Assembly (NCBI GenBank): GCA_964352785.1
Contig: CAYGTI010000031.1
Location: 1-29,961, forward strand
Direction of reading: 5' to 3'
Origin: JACOMS01 sp964352785
GTDB taxonomy: Bacteria; Pseudomonadota; Alphaproteobacteria; Caulobacterales; Maricaulaceae
DNA length: 29,961 bases
The first letter of the stretch is position 1. Every line of letters begins with the position of its first letter. Of this stretch, positions 23,280 through 29,961 are shown one piece after another. A program made the position numbers and the translations under genes. The notes beneath the pieces are model-generated. The model was not told the origin of the DNA, made no database searches, and was given only the letters and a program-made list of their open reading frames with translations.

Positions 23280-24260
23280 TTAAGCGACGGCTTTGCGGTA
23301 TTGCAAGCGTCGATGTTCGATTGTTTTCTTCTTGATCCTTTCTCTTCTGTTGATGATTGATTGTGCGCGGTCGAAGTAGACATCGGCCGGTGTTACGTTT
23401 TTAAGGCTCTCGTGATAACGTTCGTGATTGTAGTGCTCCACGAAGTTTTCGATCTGCCGTTCAAGGTCTCCCGGTAGGAAGTTATTTTCCAGCAGGATCC
23501 GGTTTTTCAGCGTCTGGTGCCATCTCTCGATTTTGCCCTGTGTCTGCGGATGATATGGGGCTCCGCGCACATGGCTCATGCCATTGTCCTTGATGTAATC
23601 TTTCAGATCACCGGAGATATAGCTGGCGCCATTATCTGACAGCAGCCGGGGTTTGTGCATCACATGTGCTTTGTCGCAACCGGACGCTTCCAAGGCCATG
23701 TTGAGTGTATCCGTGACGTCAGACGTTTTCATTGTCGTGCAGAGCTTCCAACTGATGATGTAGCGTGAGAAGTCGTCAAGTACCGTCGACAGATACATCC
23801 AGCCCCAGCCGATAATCTTGAAGTAAGTGAAGTCAGTCTGCCACATCTGGTTTATGGCCGTTGTTTTGTCACGGAACTCGCTAGCCGCTTTCATGACGAT
23901 AAAGGCGGGGCTTGATATGAGGTCATGGGCCTTCAAGAGCCGATATACCGAGCTTTCTGACACAAAATAGCCCTTGGTATCGGTAAATTGCACAGCCAGC
24001 TCACGCGGCGATAACTCCGGCACATCAAGCGCCATATCCAGAACCTCTGCTCTGACGCTATCCGGTATCTTGTTCCAAACCCGTCCGGGATGCGGGGCAC
24101 GGTCAGCAAGCTCGTCTTCGCCGTAATTCAAGTATCGATCATACCAACGGTAGAACGTACGGCGCTTTACGCCGAGCTTATCGAGTGTCCACTTGGCAGG
24201 GCGCGATGAGCGCTCCATCAAATGGATAAACTCAAGCTTCTCTGAGGCGGGATATCTCAT
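23280..24260 (-). CDS. IS3-family transposase OrfB (DDE integrase)
   Basis: The 326-residue protein starts with a helix-turn-helix and HTH_21-like region (KWTLDKLGVKRRTFYRWYDR). The integrase core then shows D143 in WQTDFTYF, D209 in LLSDNGASY and E245 in GKIERWHQT, which gives the D-D-35-E spacing of IS3 elements. The C-terminal end (FVEHYNHERYHESLKNVTPAD) is complete. Its ATG overlaps the orfA stop by four bases (ATGA), so expression normally depends on translation of orfA, which is frameshifted here. Confidence 0.95.
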   Translation of the reverse strand: MRYPASEKLEFIHLMERSSRPAKWTLDKLGVKRRTFYRWYDRYLNYGEDELADRAPHPGRVWNKIPDSVRAEVLDMALDVPELSPRELAVQFTDTKGYFVSESSVYRLLKAHDLISSPAFIVMKAASEFRDKTTAINQMWQTDFTYFKIIGWGWMYLSTVLDDFSRYIISWKLCTTMKTSDVTDTLNMALEASGCDKAHVMHKPRLLSDNGASYISGDLKDYIKDNGMSHVRGAPYHPQTQGKIERWHQTLKNRILLENNFLPGDLERQIENFVEHYNHERYHESLKNVTPADVYFDRAQSIINRRERIKKKTIEHRRLQYRKAVA

Positions 24261-24621
24261 TCCTCGTCGCCCCCATCCCCGATCATGCTTTTTTTGAGCA
24301 TACGGTTCTCAAGGGTCAGCTCGGCGACACACTCTTTCAGTTCACGCGCCTCAGAGCGCAGCCCTTTAACTTCGCTCGTGTTGGCTTGGCGGACGATGTC
24401 TCCCGCAAGTCGTTTCTTGCCGGCCTCCATAAAATCCTTTGACCATTTGTAGTATAGCCTTGGGATATACCTTCTCGGCGGCACAGCTCCGCCACGCTGT
24501 CTTCACCGCGCAGGCCGTCCAGCACAATGCGGATCTTCTCCTCCGCGTTATACTGCTTACGGGTCTGACGTTTGATGTCCTTGACGATGCGCTCGCCAGA
24601 CGTTGGTTTACTCGTTCTCAT
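24257..24621 (-). pseudogene. IS3-family OrfA, frameshifted
   Basis: OrfA begins at the ATG of MRTSKPTSGERIV (24619-24621, preceded by GGAGAG) and reads the helix-turn-helix KQYNAEEKIRIVLDGLRGED to CRREGISQG near 24458. From there the natural continuation LYYKWSKDFMEAGKKRLAGD is in another frame, which runs to 24257. One base is missing at about 24457. The remaining part has the leucine-zipper-like ECVAELTLENRMLKKSM. Programmed frameshifts in IS3 elements occur at the orfA/orfB junction, not inside the DNA-binding domain, so I take this as a mutation (or a sequencing error). Confidence 0.8.
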
Positions 24622-24741
24622 CTTTCTCTCCATGAGGATGAAGATGAGCGAAAAGTCTCTCTTAGCCTAGGCCCAAATCTGGGACATAGGCGCTGACGTT
24701 AGACAATAGTTTTCCCCAAAGGCTCGACAATTTTAAGCGAC

Positions 24742-25686
24742 TTATCGTCTGGCCGTTTCATGATTGTCAGCATACCATTCATAGGTGCGTTTTACGCCGT
24801 CTTTCAGGCCCACCTTTGGTGCGAATCCAGTGCCCATAAGACGGTCAAGATTATAGTAACGCACCAGCTGACCATCGGGCTTTTCTGAGTCCCATTCAAC
24901 GGGAACGCCGGTTACGTCTTGCAAGGCCTCTACAATGTCGCGAATGGGGTGACGCATACCGCTGCCTAGATTTACAGCGCCTTCTAAATGGTAGAATATA
25001 GAAATTAGGGCGTCAGCCGTATCATCGCAATGGGAAAAATCTCGGATAGCAACGCCGGAGCCCCATACTTTTACAGCGGTATTGTTTTCTTTTGCTTCAT
25101 AAAATTTAGCGACGAGTGAGGGCGTTACATGCCCTTCTTCAACATTAAAATTATCCCCGGGGCCGTAAAGGTTCCCACTAATAGCAAAGGCTGATGATAG
25201 GCCATACTGTTCTTTGGCGGCCGTGAGCTGAGCCATCATGAGACGCTTAGAGTGAGCATATGAGTCCTCAGATTTATGTGGAGGCCCGTCCCACATTTGA
25301 TGCTCGAAAAGTTCTTCATTATCGAGTTCCGGATAAACACATCCTGACCCCATCGCGACAATCTTTTTTACGCCGTTTTTGCGGGCTTGTTCAATGACGT
25401 TTGTGTTTATAAGTACATTTTCGACTAAAACATCAGACTTGTAGAGTGTGTTCCCGCCGAGCCCATGTACGCGCGCGGCAAGATGAAAGACATATTCGGG
25501 TTTTGTGTCAACCATATACTTGGCGACAGCAGCACCGTCGCGCAGATCACAATCTCGACTACCAATCCCTTTTACATCGGTGAAACCTTCGCGTTCGAGC
25601 GCAGTAACTAACGCCCCGCCAACAAGTCCTGTTCCGCCCGTTACGACGATGCGGCTGTCTTTTGAAATATTATTCGGAGTTGTCAT
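24742..25686 (-). CDS. GDP-fucose-synthase-like epimerase/reductase
   Basis: This 314-residue SDR enzyme has VTGGTGLVGG (G17, G20, G23). The active-site elements are those of GDP-L-fucose synthase: S114 and C116 in GSGCVYP, Y143-x3-K147 in YAHSK, and the histidine in EEGHVTPSL. It would epimerise and reduce a GDP-4-keto-6-deoxy sugar. With the dehydratase at 17454-18461 it could make GDP-fucose, or, given the GDP-heptose genes, a GDP-6-deoxyheptose. It is the last gene of the upstream glycosyltransferase run and overlaps the GT2 gene by 17 bases. The IS3 element begins 36 bases after its stop. Confidence 0.85.
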   Translation of the reverse strand: MTTPNNISKDSRIVVTGGTGLVGGALVTALEREGFTDVKGIGSRDCDLRDGAAVAKYMVDTKPEYVFHLAARVHGLGGNTLYKSDVLVENVLINTNVIEQARKNGVKKIVAMGSGCVYPELDNEELFEHQMWDGPPHKSEDSYAHSKRLMMAQLTAAKEQYGLSSAFAISGNLYGPGDNFNVEEGHVTPSLVAKFYEAKENNTAVKVWGSGVAIRDFSHCDDTADALISIFYHLEGAVNLGSGMRHPIRDIVEALQDVTGVPVEWDSEKPDGQLVRYYNLDRLMGTGFAPKVGLKDGVKRTYEWYADNHETARR

Positions 25687-26671
25687 TGTCTAATTTCCAT
25701 TGACGCGCATGTTCTTTACGCGCTTTGTATTTGTTTATGAGTTCGGGGTTTTTTGTAATGGACAATCCAAATTTCAACGCAAATTTGATGGTCTCCCAAG
25801 TTGAAATTTGTAGCATGGCCTTTACAACATCAAACTTTTCTGCGGGTTCATATAGGTGACGTATGACGTCAACACCCATGACCGGTGCGAAGTTTTTGAC
25901 TGGAAACTTTGATAGGTTAAATAATTTGGCTTTGACAAGGATGAACTCAGCTTGAGAGCGCGCGGATTTAACCCGTACCCGTGAGGTCACCTCATGCTCA
26001 CGAAATTGACTATGTATTGAACGTTCAAAAATCACCCGTCCTTGGGCAATAACATAGCCGATAAACAACCAATCCCCTGTGAGTTTTAAGCTCTTGATGA
26101 AGGGTCGATAGGCTTTTCGAAAACTATTGGCAGTAAAAAGAGCTGAACTCATGTTTGGAACAATTTGCCCAAATAATTGATATTGCCTAAGTTCTTGGAA
26201 ACCATCGGACACAAAACTCTGATCCCAACGATCATTTTTCCATATACCGTGAAAATAACCATAGGTATCGTCCGTGATCTTTCCCGTCTTGTCTATTATG
26301 TCTGAATTACAGTAAAACATGACCGCGCCTGCATCTGCCTGAAGGGCTGACACAGCAGTTTCAAGAAAGTCGAGGCGCGCCACGTCGTCACTTTCGCAAA
26401 TCCAGATATATTTCCCCTTTGCCAACTTACAAACATCAGCCCACGCAGCAAACGGCGTACCAGAGTTTTTTTGTCGGCGTATATAGGTGAATCCATGCTC
26501 TTTCTGTAATTCTGTAATGATCTCATCAGAGTTGTCTGGTGATTTATCGTCGATAACAATAAGTTCAAAGTCTTGGTAGCCTTGGTTGACGATAGAGAGG
26601 ATTCGCTCGGCAATGTAGTTGCCGTGGCTATAGGACGGAACAAGAACTGTTACGGTGGGATTAGGGGTCAT
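25670..26671 (-). CDS. Family 2 glycosyltransferase
   Basis: This 333-residue protein has the GT-A fold: VTVLVPSYSHGNYIAERILS at the start, the nucleotide-binding IVIDDKSPDNS (D41, D42), and the metal-binding ESDD (residues 93-96). It transfers a sugar from a nucleotide donor during chain assembly on the cytoplasmic face; the sugar cannot be told from sequence. I start it at the ATG at 26669-26671. A longer frame to 26713 reads back into the GT1 remnant. A decayed second copy of its middle part is at 27904-28150. Confidence 0.9.
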   Translation of the reverse strand: MTPNPTVTVLVPSYSHGNYIAERILSIVNQGYQDFELIVIDDKSPDNSDEIITELQKEHGFTYIRRQKNSGTPFAAWADVCKLAKGKYIWICESDDVARLDFLETAVSALQADAGAVMFYCNSDIIDKTGKITDDTYGYFHGIWKNDRWDQSFVSDGFQELRQYQLFGQIVPNMSSALFTANSFRKAYRPFIKSLKLTGDWLFIGYVIAQGRVIFERSIHSQFREHEVTSRVRVKSARSQAEFILVKAKLFNLSKFPVKNFAPVMGVDVIRHLYEPAEKFDVVKAMLQISTWETIKFALKFGLSITKNPELINKYKARKEHARQWKLDNDNSE

Positions 26672-26673
26672 AT

Positions 26674-26922
26674 TTACGCGCTTAGTTGGTAGATGTCTTC
26701 GATTTGCTCCCACTTAGATTGCCACGTGTAATTGTCAAGGCACCGTTTTCGCGCCGATTCGCCTAAACGTCTATTTAAAGCATCGTCTGTGAGAAGCCGC
26801 ACGCAGCCTTGCGCTAAGCCTTCAGGTGTTTGAGCGGTAAAAATATCGACCCCGTTCGTATATGACAGCCCTTTAACGGCAAGTTTGGATACTACGCTTG
26901 GTGAGTCATAAATTCCGTATTC
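26674..26922 (-). pseudogene. C-terminal remnant of a duplicated GT1/GT4-type glycosyltransferase
   Basis: Translation gives EYGIYDSPSVVSKLAVKGLS and continues to QSKWEQIEDIYQLSA, 82 residues. It matches the end of the intact gene 28154-29362 almost residue for residue. It has no start of its own: it begins three bases after the methyltransferase stop and ends just before the GT2 ATG. The DNA repeat pairs 26680-26922 with about 28190-28440. Confidence 0.9.
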
Positions 26923-26925
26923 AAG

Positions 26926-27768
26926 CTATTTTTCAGCAAAAAACATGAATTGATCATCGCCAAGATAACCGAATTCTGACGATTGATAACTGATTGCATG
27001 GGCTGACTTGAAGCCAGCTTTTTTTATGTCGGTCAACATGTCCCAGCCAAAGTGTTGAAAACACAATACGCCATCCGGAGATAATGGATCTCCGTGATAT
27101 TCAGGCGGCAATATATGGTTAATTTCACCTTCTACCAATTTTGCCCTTATAGTCGTTTTAGCATTTGATGGAATAAAAGGGACGGACCACATCATTTTTC
27201 CTTTGGGCTTTAGTACGCGAGCACACTCTTTAAAGGCCTTTTTATAATCGGGAATATGTTCAAACACATCGAGTGACACAATTGCATCGAAAGTATTTTT
27301 GTTAAAAGACAAGGACGTCAAATCTTCGTTCCGTATGCCGTCGGCATTCAATTCACCTGGAGCTAGCGTGCTGCCTAAAAACTCGCTCCCAATAGTATTT
27401 GGAAAGCGACCCAGAAAATAATCGTATATGGGCGTTAATTGCTCAGAAATATAAATTTCTTTATTCACATAGGGATCCATAAAAATATCAAAAAGGTGAA
27501 AAGTCGCCCGCATCCTATTATTAAAATATGTTTCTGGGCATTGTACCCTTTCACGCCAATTAACAGTTCCGCGTCCCCCTGAATGTTGATAATCAACAAG
27601 AAAATCTACAGTCTTGTTAGCCGTATACGAATATCCGGGAATAACAAATTCGCGTTCTGTGGACGGTGTATGATTATCCAAAAAGACCTTATGGGCGGCG
27701 CGGGCTTCAGTTGTTCTTTCTTGAAAGTTATTATAGTCTGATAAATCTTTAAGTGTATACAAATGCAT
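26926..27768 (-). CDS. SAM-dependent methyltransferase
   Basis: This 280-residue class I methyltransferase has motifs in its middle: FDAIVSLDVFEHIPDYKKAF (about 165-184), then ECARVLKPKGKMMWSVPFIP, typical of the Methyltransf_11 group. The usual glycine-rich motif I is not obvious. The acidic loop is NADGIRNEDLTSL. The N-terminal 110 residues (YSYTANKTVDFLVDYQHSGG) are unlike the standard fold and may bind the acceptor. In this locus it probably methylates a sugar or caps a polysaccharide chain, which is an inference. It lies between the two decayed glycosyltransferase remnants. A GGAG 12 bases before the ATG supports the start. Confidence 0.85.
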   Translation of the reverse strand: MHLYTLKDLSDYNNFQERTTEARAAHKVFLDNHTPSTEREFVIPGYSYTANKTVDFLVDYQHSGGRGTVNWRERVQCPETYFNNRMRATFHLFDIFMDPYVNKEIYISEQLTPIYDYFLGRFPNTIGSEFLGSTLAPGELNADGIRNEDLTSLSFNKNTFDAIVSLDVFEHIPDYKKAFKECARVLKPKGKMMWSVPFIPSNAKTTIRAKLVEGEINHILPPEYHGDPLSPDGVLCFQHFGWDMLTDIKKAGFKSAHAISYQSSEFGYLGDDQFMFFAEK

Positions 27769-27903
27769 TTTGATGGTCGCTCCAAAAACGAATAAGCTAT
27801 ATTTTTTGTGTAATTTGATTTCTTTGAAAAAATGCTGGCTTTCAATAACCGTGAGTTCTAATAACTCTATCTCTTAAAATAGTCCAACTAAATGCACTGA
27901 CAT

Positions 27904-28150
27904 CTTATACTTTGATCCTAAGGGTCATTTTTTCAAATACCATGAAAATAATCCCATGTATCAGCCACAATGACCCCAGTTTTATCTATGATGTCTGAGT
28001 TGTAGTAGAGCACAACTGTGCTGTTACCATTTTCTGGAGTGGAAAAAGTCAGACCAGTCCAAGTCATCTATTTATAAATCTAGATATATTACCTTTTGCA
28101 AAACTACCGATTTTCGCCCAATTAATAAATGGTGTTCCAGAGTTTTTTAC
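27904..28150 (-). pseudogene. Decayed second copy of the GT2 gene (middle part)
   Basis: The minus strand reads KNSGTPFINWAKIGSFAKGN, then in a shifted frame DDLDWSDFF, then VVLYYNSDIIDKTG and YFHGI. These align with KNSGTPFAAWADVCKLAKGK, ESDDVARLDFL, AVMFYCNSDIIDKTG and YFHGI of the intact GT2. Two tryptophans of WKNDRWDQSF have become stop codons (TGA, TAG). The N-terminal third and the C-terminal half are gone. It starts directly after the GT1 stop codon and is followed by about 135 bases without recognisable content before the methyltransferase gene. Confidence 0.85.
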
Positions 28151-28153
28151 GCT

Positions 28154-29362
28154 TTATGTATTTATTGTTACTATTGGTAGTGCTTTATCGCTTAAGTCGT
28201 AGATATCTTCAATTTGCTTCCACTTAGATTGCCATGTGTAATTGTCAAGGCACCGTTTTCGCGCCGCTTCGCCTAAACGTTTATTTAAAGCATCGTCTGT
28301 CAGAAGCCTTACACAACCTTGCGCAAAGCCTTCAGCTGTTTGAGCGGTTAAAATATCGACCTCGTTCGTATATGACAGCCCTTTAACGGCAAGTTTGGAT
28401 GCAACGCTTGGCAAACCGTAAATTCCATACTGGTTTATTTTCCCTCGAAAGCCAGAACCGCTCAAAGCTGGTGCAATACCTACGCGGGCTTTGCGAATGT
28501 ACGGCTCCAAAGACTTCACCTCGCCGACCAAATGCAAGTTTTTATTGTTCTTTTTGTCCTCTTTAAACAGTGATAAATCGCCCCGGCCGACTACTTGTAA
28601 TTTATAATCGTTGACTTCCTTCTTTATAAGAGGATGCACGTTATCTAACAGCCACCTGAGCGCTGCGACGTTAGTGTGTGAGCCGAAATAGGCGACATAC
28701 AGAACTGTTAAGGGACGTTTTTCCAAGGGTGTTGGTTTGAAGCGCATAGAGAAAGGCTTGGGTAACTCTATTTCAGATATACCTGTTTCGAGGCCTTGGA
28801 TTTTTTTGTTTCTTGATACACGTTTTAGGAAAGAAGCATCTGTTTCAGATACACACACCGTCATGTCCGCTGTACGCGAATACCTGACCTCTTCTTTGGC
28901 CATTATCCATTGAGTTTTTAGGTCAGCCTTGGTTGGCCTTGTGCGGAGCAGCTCTGTGGGTCTTATATTTAAGTAAAAGCACTTTGAGAGGCATTCCATT
29001 GGTGTAAAGAGCACTTTGTCTGATATCGTCTTGTATTGATCGACATATTCACCGCATTGATGAAACTGTAAGTCAACGACATTGTATCTTTGAGCTTGCC
29101 CGACGGTTTTTTGAAAATTGAGGAGGTTTAAATTTTCTTGATCCGAGATATATATATTGTCGAAAATATTATTCGCGGCTTCTGTATTCCAGTCAATCGT
29201 GGGGCGTTCATGGCTAAATAGATCTACAATCGTATTTGGATTTTTTTCTTTAATTTTGGCATACATATCCAAAATTCTAAGCCCCCCAGCGTGTGCACGC
29301 GTTGGATAGTAATAGCTTACTAACAATATTTTATGTGCTTTTTTTGATTGTCGCGATGTCAT
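28154..29362 (-). CDS. GT-B (GT4-like) glycosyltransferase
   Basis: The 402-residue protein has an N-terminal domain beginning KILLVSYYYPTRAHAGGLRI. Its C-terminal Glycos_transf_1-type domain has LTVLYVAYFGSHTNVAALRW, LQVVGRGD, LHLVGEVKSLEPYI and the donor-site segment APALSGSGFRGKINQYG. It would add a sugar during polysaccharide assembly at the cytoplasmic membrane. AAGGAAAG before the ATG supports the start. The last 85 codons are duplicated at 26674-26922. The upstream neighbour is the coiled-coil gene on the same strand. Confidence 0.88.
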   Translation of the reverse strand: MTSRQSKKAHKILLVSYYYPTRAHAGGLRILDMYAKIKEKNPNTIVDLFSHERPTIDWNTEAANNIFDNIYISDQENLNLLNFQKTVGQAQRYNVVDLQFHQCGEYVDQYKTISDKVLFTPMECLSKCFYLNIRPTELLRTRPTKADLKTQWIMAKEEVRYSRTADMTVCVSETDASFLKRVSRNKKIQGLETGISEIELPKPFSMRFKPTPLEKRPLTVLYVAYFGSHTNVAALRWLLDNVHPLIKKEVNDYKLQVVGRGDLSLFKEDKKNNKNLHLVGEVKSLEPYIRKARVGIAPALSGSGFRGKINQYGIYGLPSVASKLAVKGLSYTNEVDILTAQTAEGFAQGCVRLLTDDALNKRLGEAARKRCLDNYTWQSKWKQIEDIYDLSDKALPIVTINT

Positions 29363-29434
29363 TTTCGACTTTCCTTGGCTTGATTGTAAAAGACCTTTGC
29401 TTTTTTCAAAGCATAATTATCTGATAAAGTATGA

Positions 29435-29961
29435 CTATTTTTTCGTGTTGCTTTTAAATGTTTTAGATGTGCCTTGGCGCCATTTTTCACCCGCCTTCCA
29501 AAGGAACGTTTGCTTAATTTGGCTGAGTTCCGTTTTTAAAGTTATAATTTCCACTGCAGCTTCTGATTTCTTTTTTTCAAGTTCAGCGATGATGTCTTTT
29601 AGCTCTTGATTTTTTAAATGCTCGTTGTGAAAATTTTGAGTTTCACGACCTAATTTGGCATCCTTTGCAACGATTTCCTGCTTTAAAAACTTTATCGTTT
29701 GTTGGGCTTTTTTTGATTCAGCAAGGTTTGAATCTTGTAAAGTTTCGTTCTTTTTTCGCTGAATGTCTCGATCCGCCATCATGGATGCAAAAGCTTGTGT
29801 GACCTCTTCAATTTTTGTTGTTCTTGCCGTTAGCTCTGCTCTGTATGTCATATTTGCGATTGTAAGTGCCTCTGCTGTAGAGTCTCTGTCGGCTATGACG
29901 TCCTGAAGGCTTTGACTGAGAGTTTCAATGTGTGCGTCTTTGCTTTTAAGTTCCTCGGTAT
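29435..29961 (-). CDS. C-terminal part of a long coiled-coil protein, cut by the window edge
   Basis: The frame stays open from the stop at 29435 to the window edge, so the ATG at 29849-29851 is internal and the gene is incomplete at its 5' end. All visible residues (about 174) form a heptad-rich coiled coil: EELKSKDAHIETLSQSLQDV, then AQQTIKFLKQEIVAKDAKLG and ELKDIIAELEKKKSEAAVEI. A short basic tail, FLWKAGEKWRQGTSK, follows. Such tails are common in polysaccharide-locus glycosyltransferases and methyltransferases with a coiled-coil spacer, including chain-length-controlling WbdD-like proteins. The catalytic part, if any, lies outside the window. Confidence 0.75.
   Translation of the reverse strand, partial: TEELKSKDAHIETLSQSLQDVIADRDSTAEALTIANMTYRAELTARTTKIEEVTQAFASMMADRDIQRKKNETLQDSNLAESKKAQQTIKFLKQEIVAKDAKLGRETQNFHNEHLKNQELKDIIAELEKKKSEAAVEIITLKTELSQIKQTFLWKAGEKWRQGTSKTFKSNTKK

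Larger units (their letters stand above)
23206..24705 (-). mobile_element. IS3-family insertion sequence
   Basis: The ends carry inverted repeats: TGTCCCAGATTTCGGCCCGG from 23225 and, on the other strand, TGTCCCAGATTTGGGCCTAG from 24686, both continuing into GCTAAGAG. Weaker similarity with the same spacing (TGTC-3-CGTCA-7) extends another 19 bases outward, giving the limits used here; the strict limits would be 23225-24686. It encodes orfA and orfB. I find no convincing target-site duplication at either set of limits. A relic of the same element lies at 14483-14579 in the opposite orientation. Confidence 0.85.

Noticed and set aside
23200..24710. Target-site duplication of the IS3 element
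   Set aside because: Bases directly outside either pair of possible ends do not match each other over three or more positions.

Overview
The window looks like part of an alphaproteobacterial chromosome (about 50% GC by eye in the housekeeping part, lower in the surface-polysaccharide part). The assignment rests on gene families (PolA with an intact proofreading domain, a GpmA/RibD operon, a coniferyl-type aldehyde dehydrogenase) and on GGTTAA/TTAACCAT motifs like those bound by CtrA/MucR in Caulobacterales-Rhizobiales relatives. It is a judgement from protein sequence only; genus cannot be named. I see no tRNA, rRNA or CRISPR.

Region 1 (1-11138) is ordinary chromosome. It holds the tail of a DMT-type transporter and a small unknown gene. 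A minus-strand operon polA - membrane protein - gpmA - stand-alone RibD deaminase domain follows, and a TonB-like gene diverges from polA. Next are an aldehyde dehydrogenase, a stub of a parvulin-type isomerase, an unknown protein with an internal repeat, and the plus-strand operon moaA-moaD-moaE for molybdopterin synthesis.

Region 2 (11139-14580) is a polymorphic-toxin junkyard. It has a short secreted Rhs-core protein with a variable C-terminus and a downstream immunity-like gene. Upstream of these lies the tail of a second Rhs toxin (HINT end plus toxin tip) with its own immunity-like gene, cut off by the end of an IS3-type element. A repeat made of hairpins lies just 3' of each immunity gene, with two more copies nearby. 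Its stem sequences differ between copies but remain self-complementary.

Region 3 (14597-29961) is an O-antigen/capsule-type locus, mostly on the minus strand. hddA-gmhA-hddC-gmhB encode the GDP-D-glycero-alpha-D-manno-heptose route. A GDP-mannose-4,6-dehydratase-like gene and a GDP-fucose-synthase-like gene could turn that sugar into a GDP-6-deoxyheptose. Glycosyltransferases, a methyltransferase and a coiled-coil protein running off the window would assemble and modify the chain. The locus is strongly rearranged. An IS110/IS1111-type element splits an acyltransferase pseudogene, and an IS3-family element with a broken orfA sits between a lipoprotein gene and the synthase gene. A polytopic membrane protein carries an in-frame stop. 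A GT1-GT2 gene pair was duplicated and then decayed reciprocally, so each copy keeps only one intact gene.
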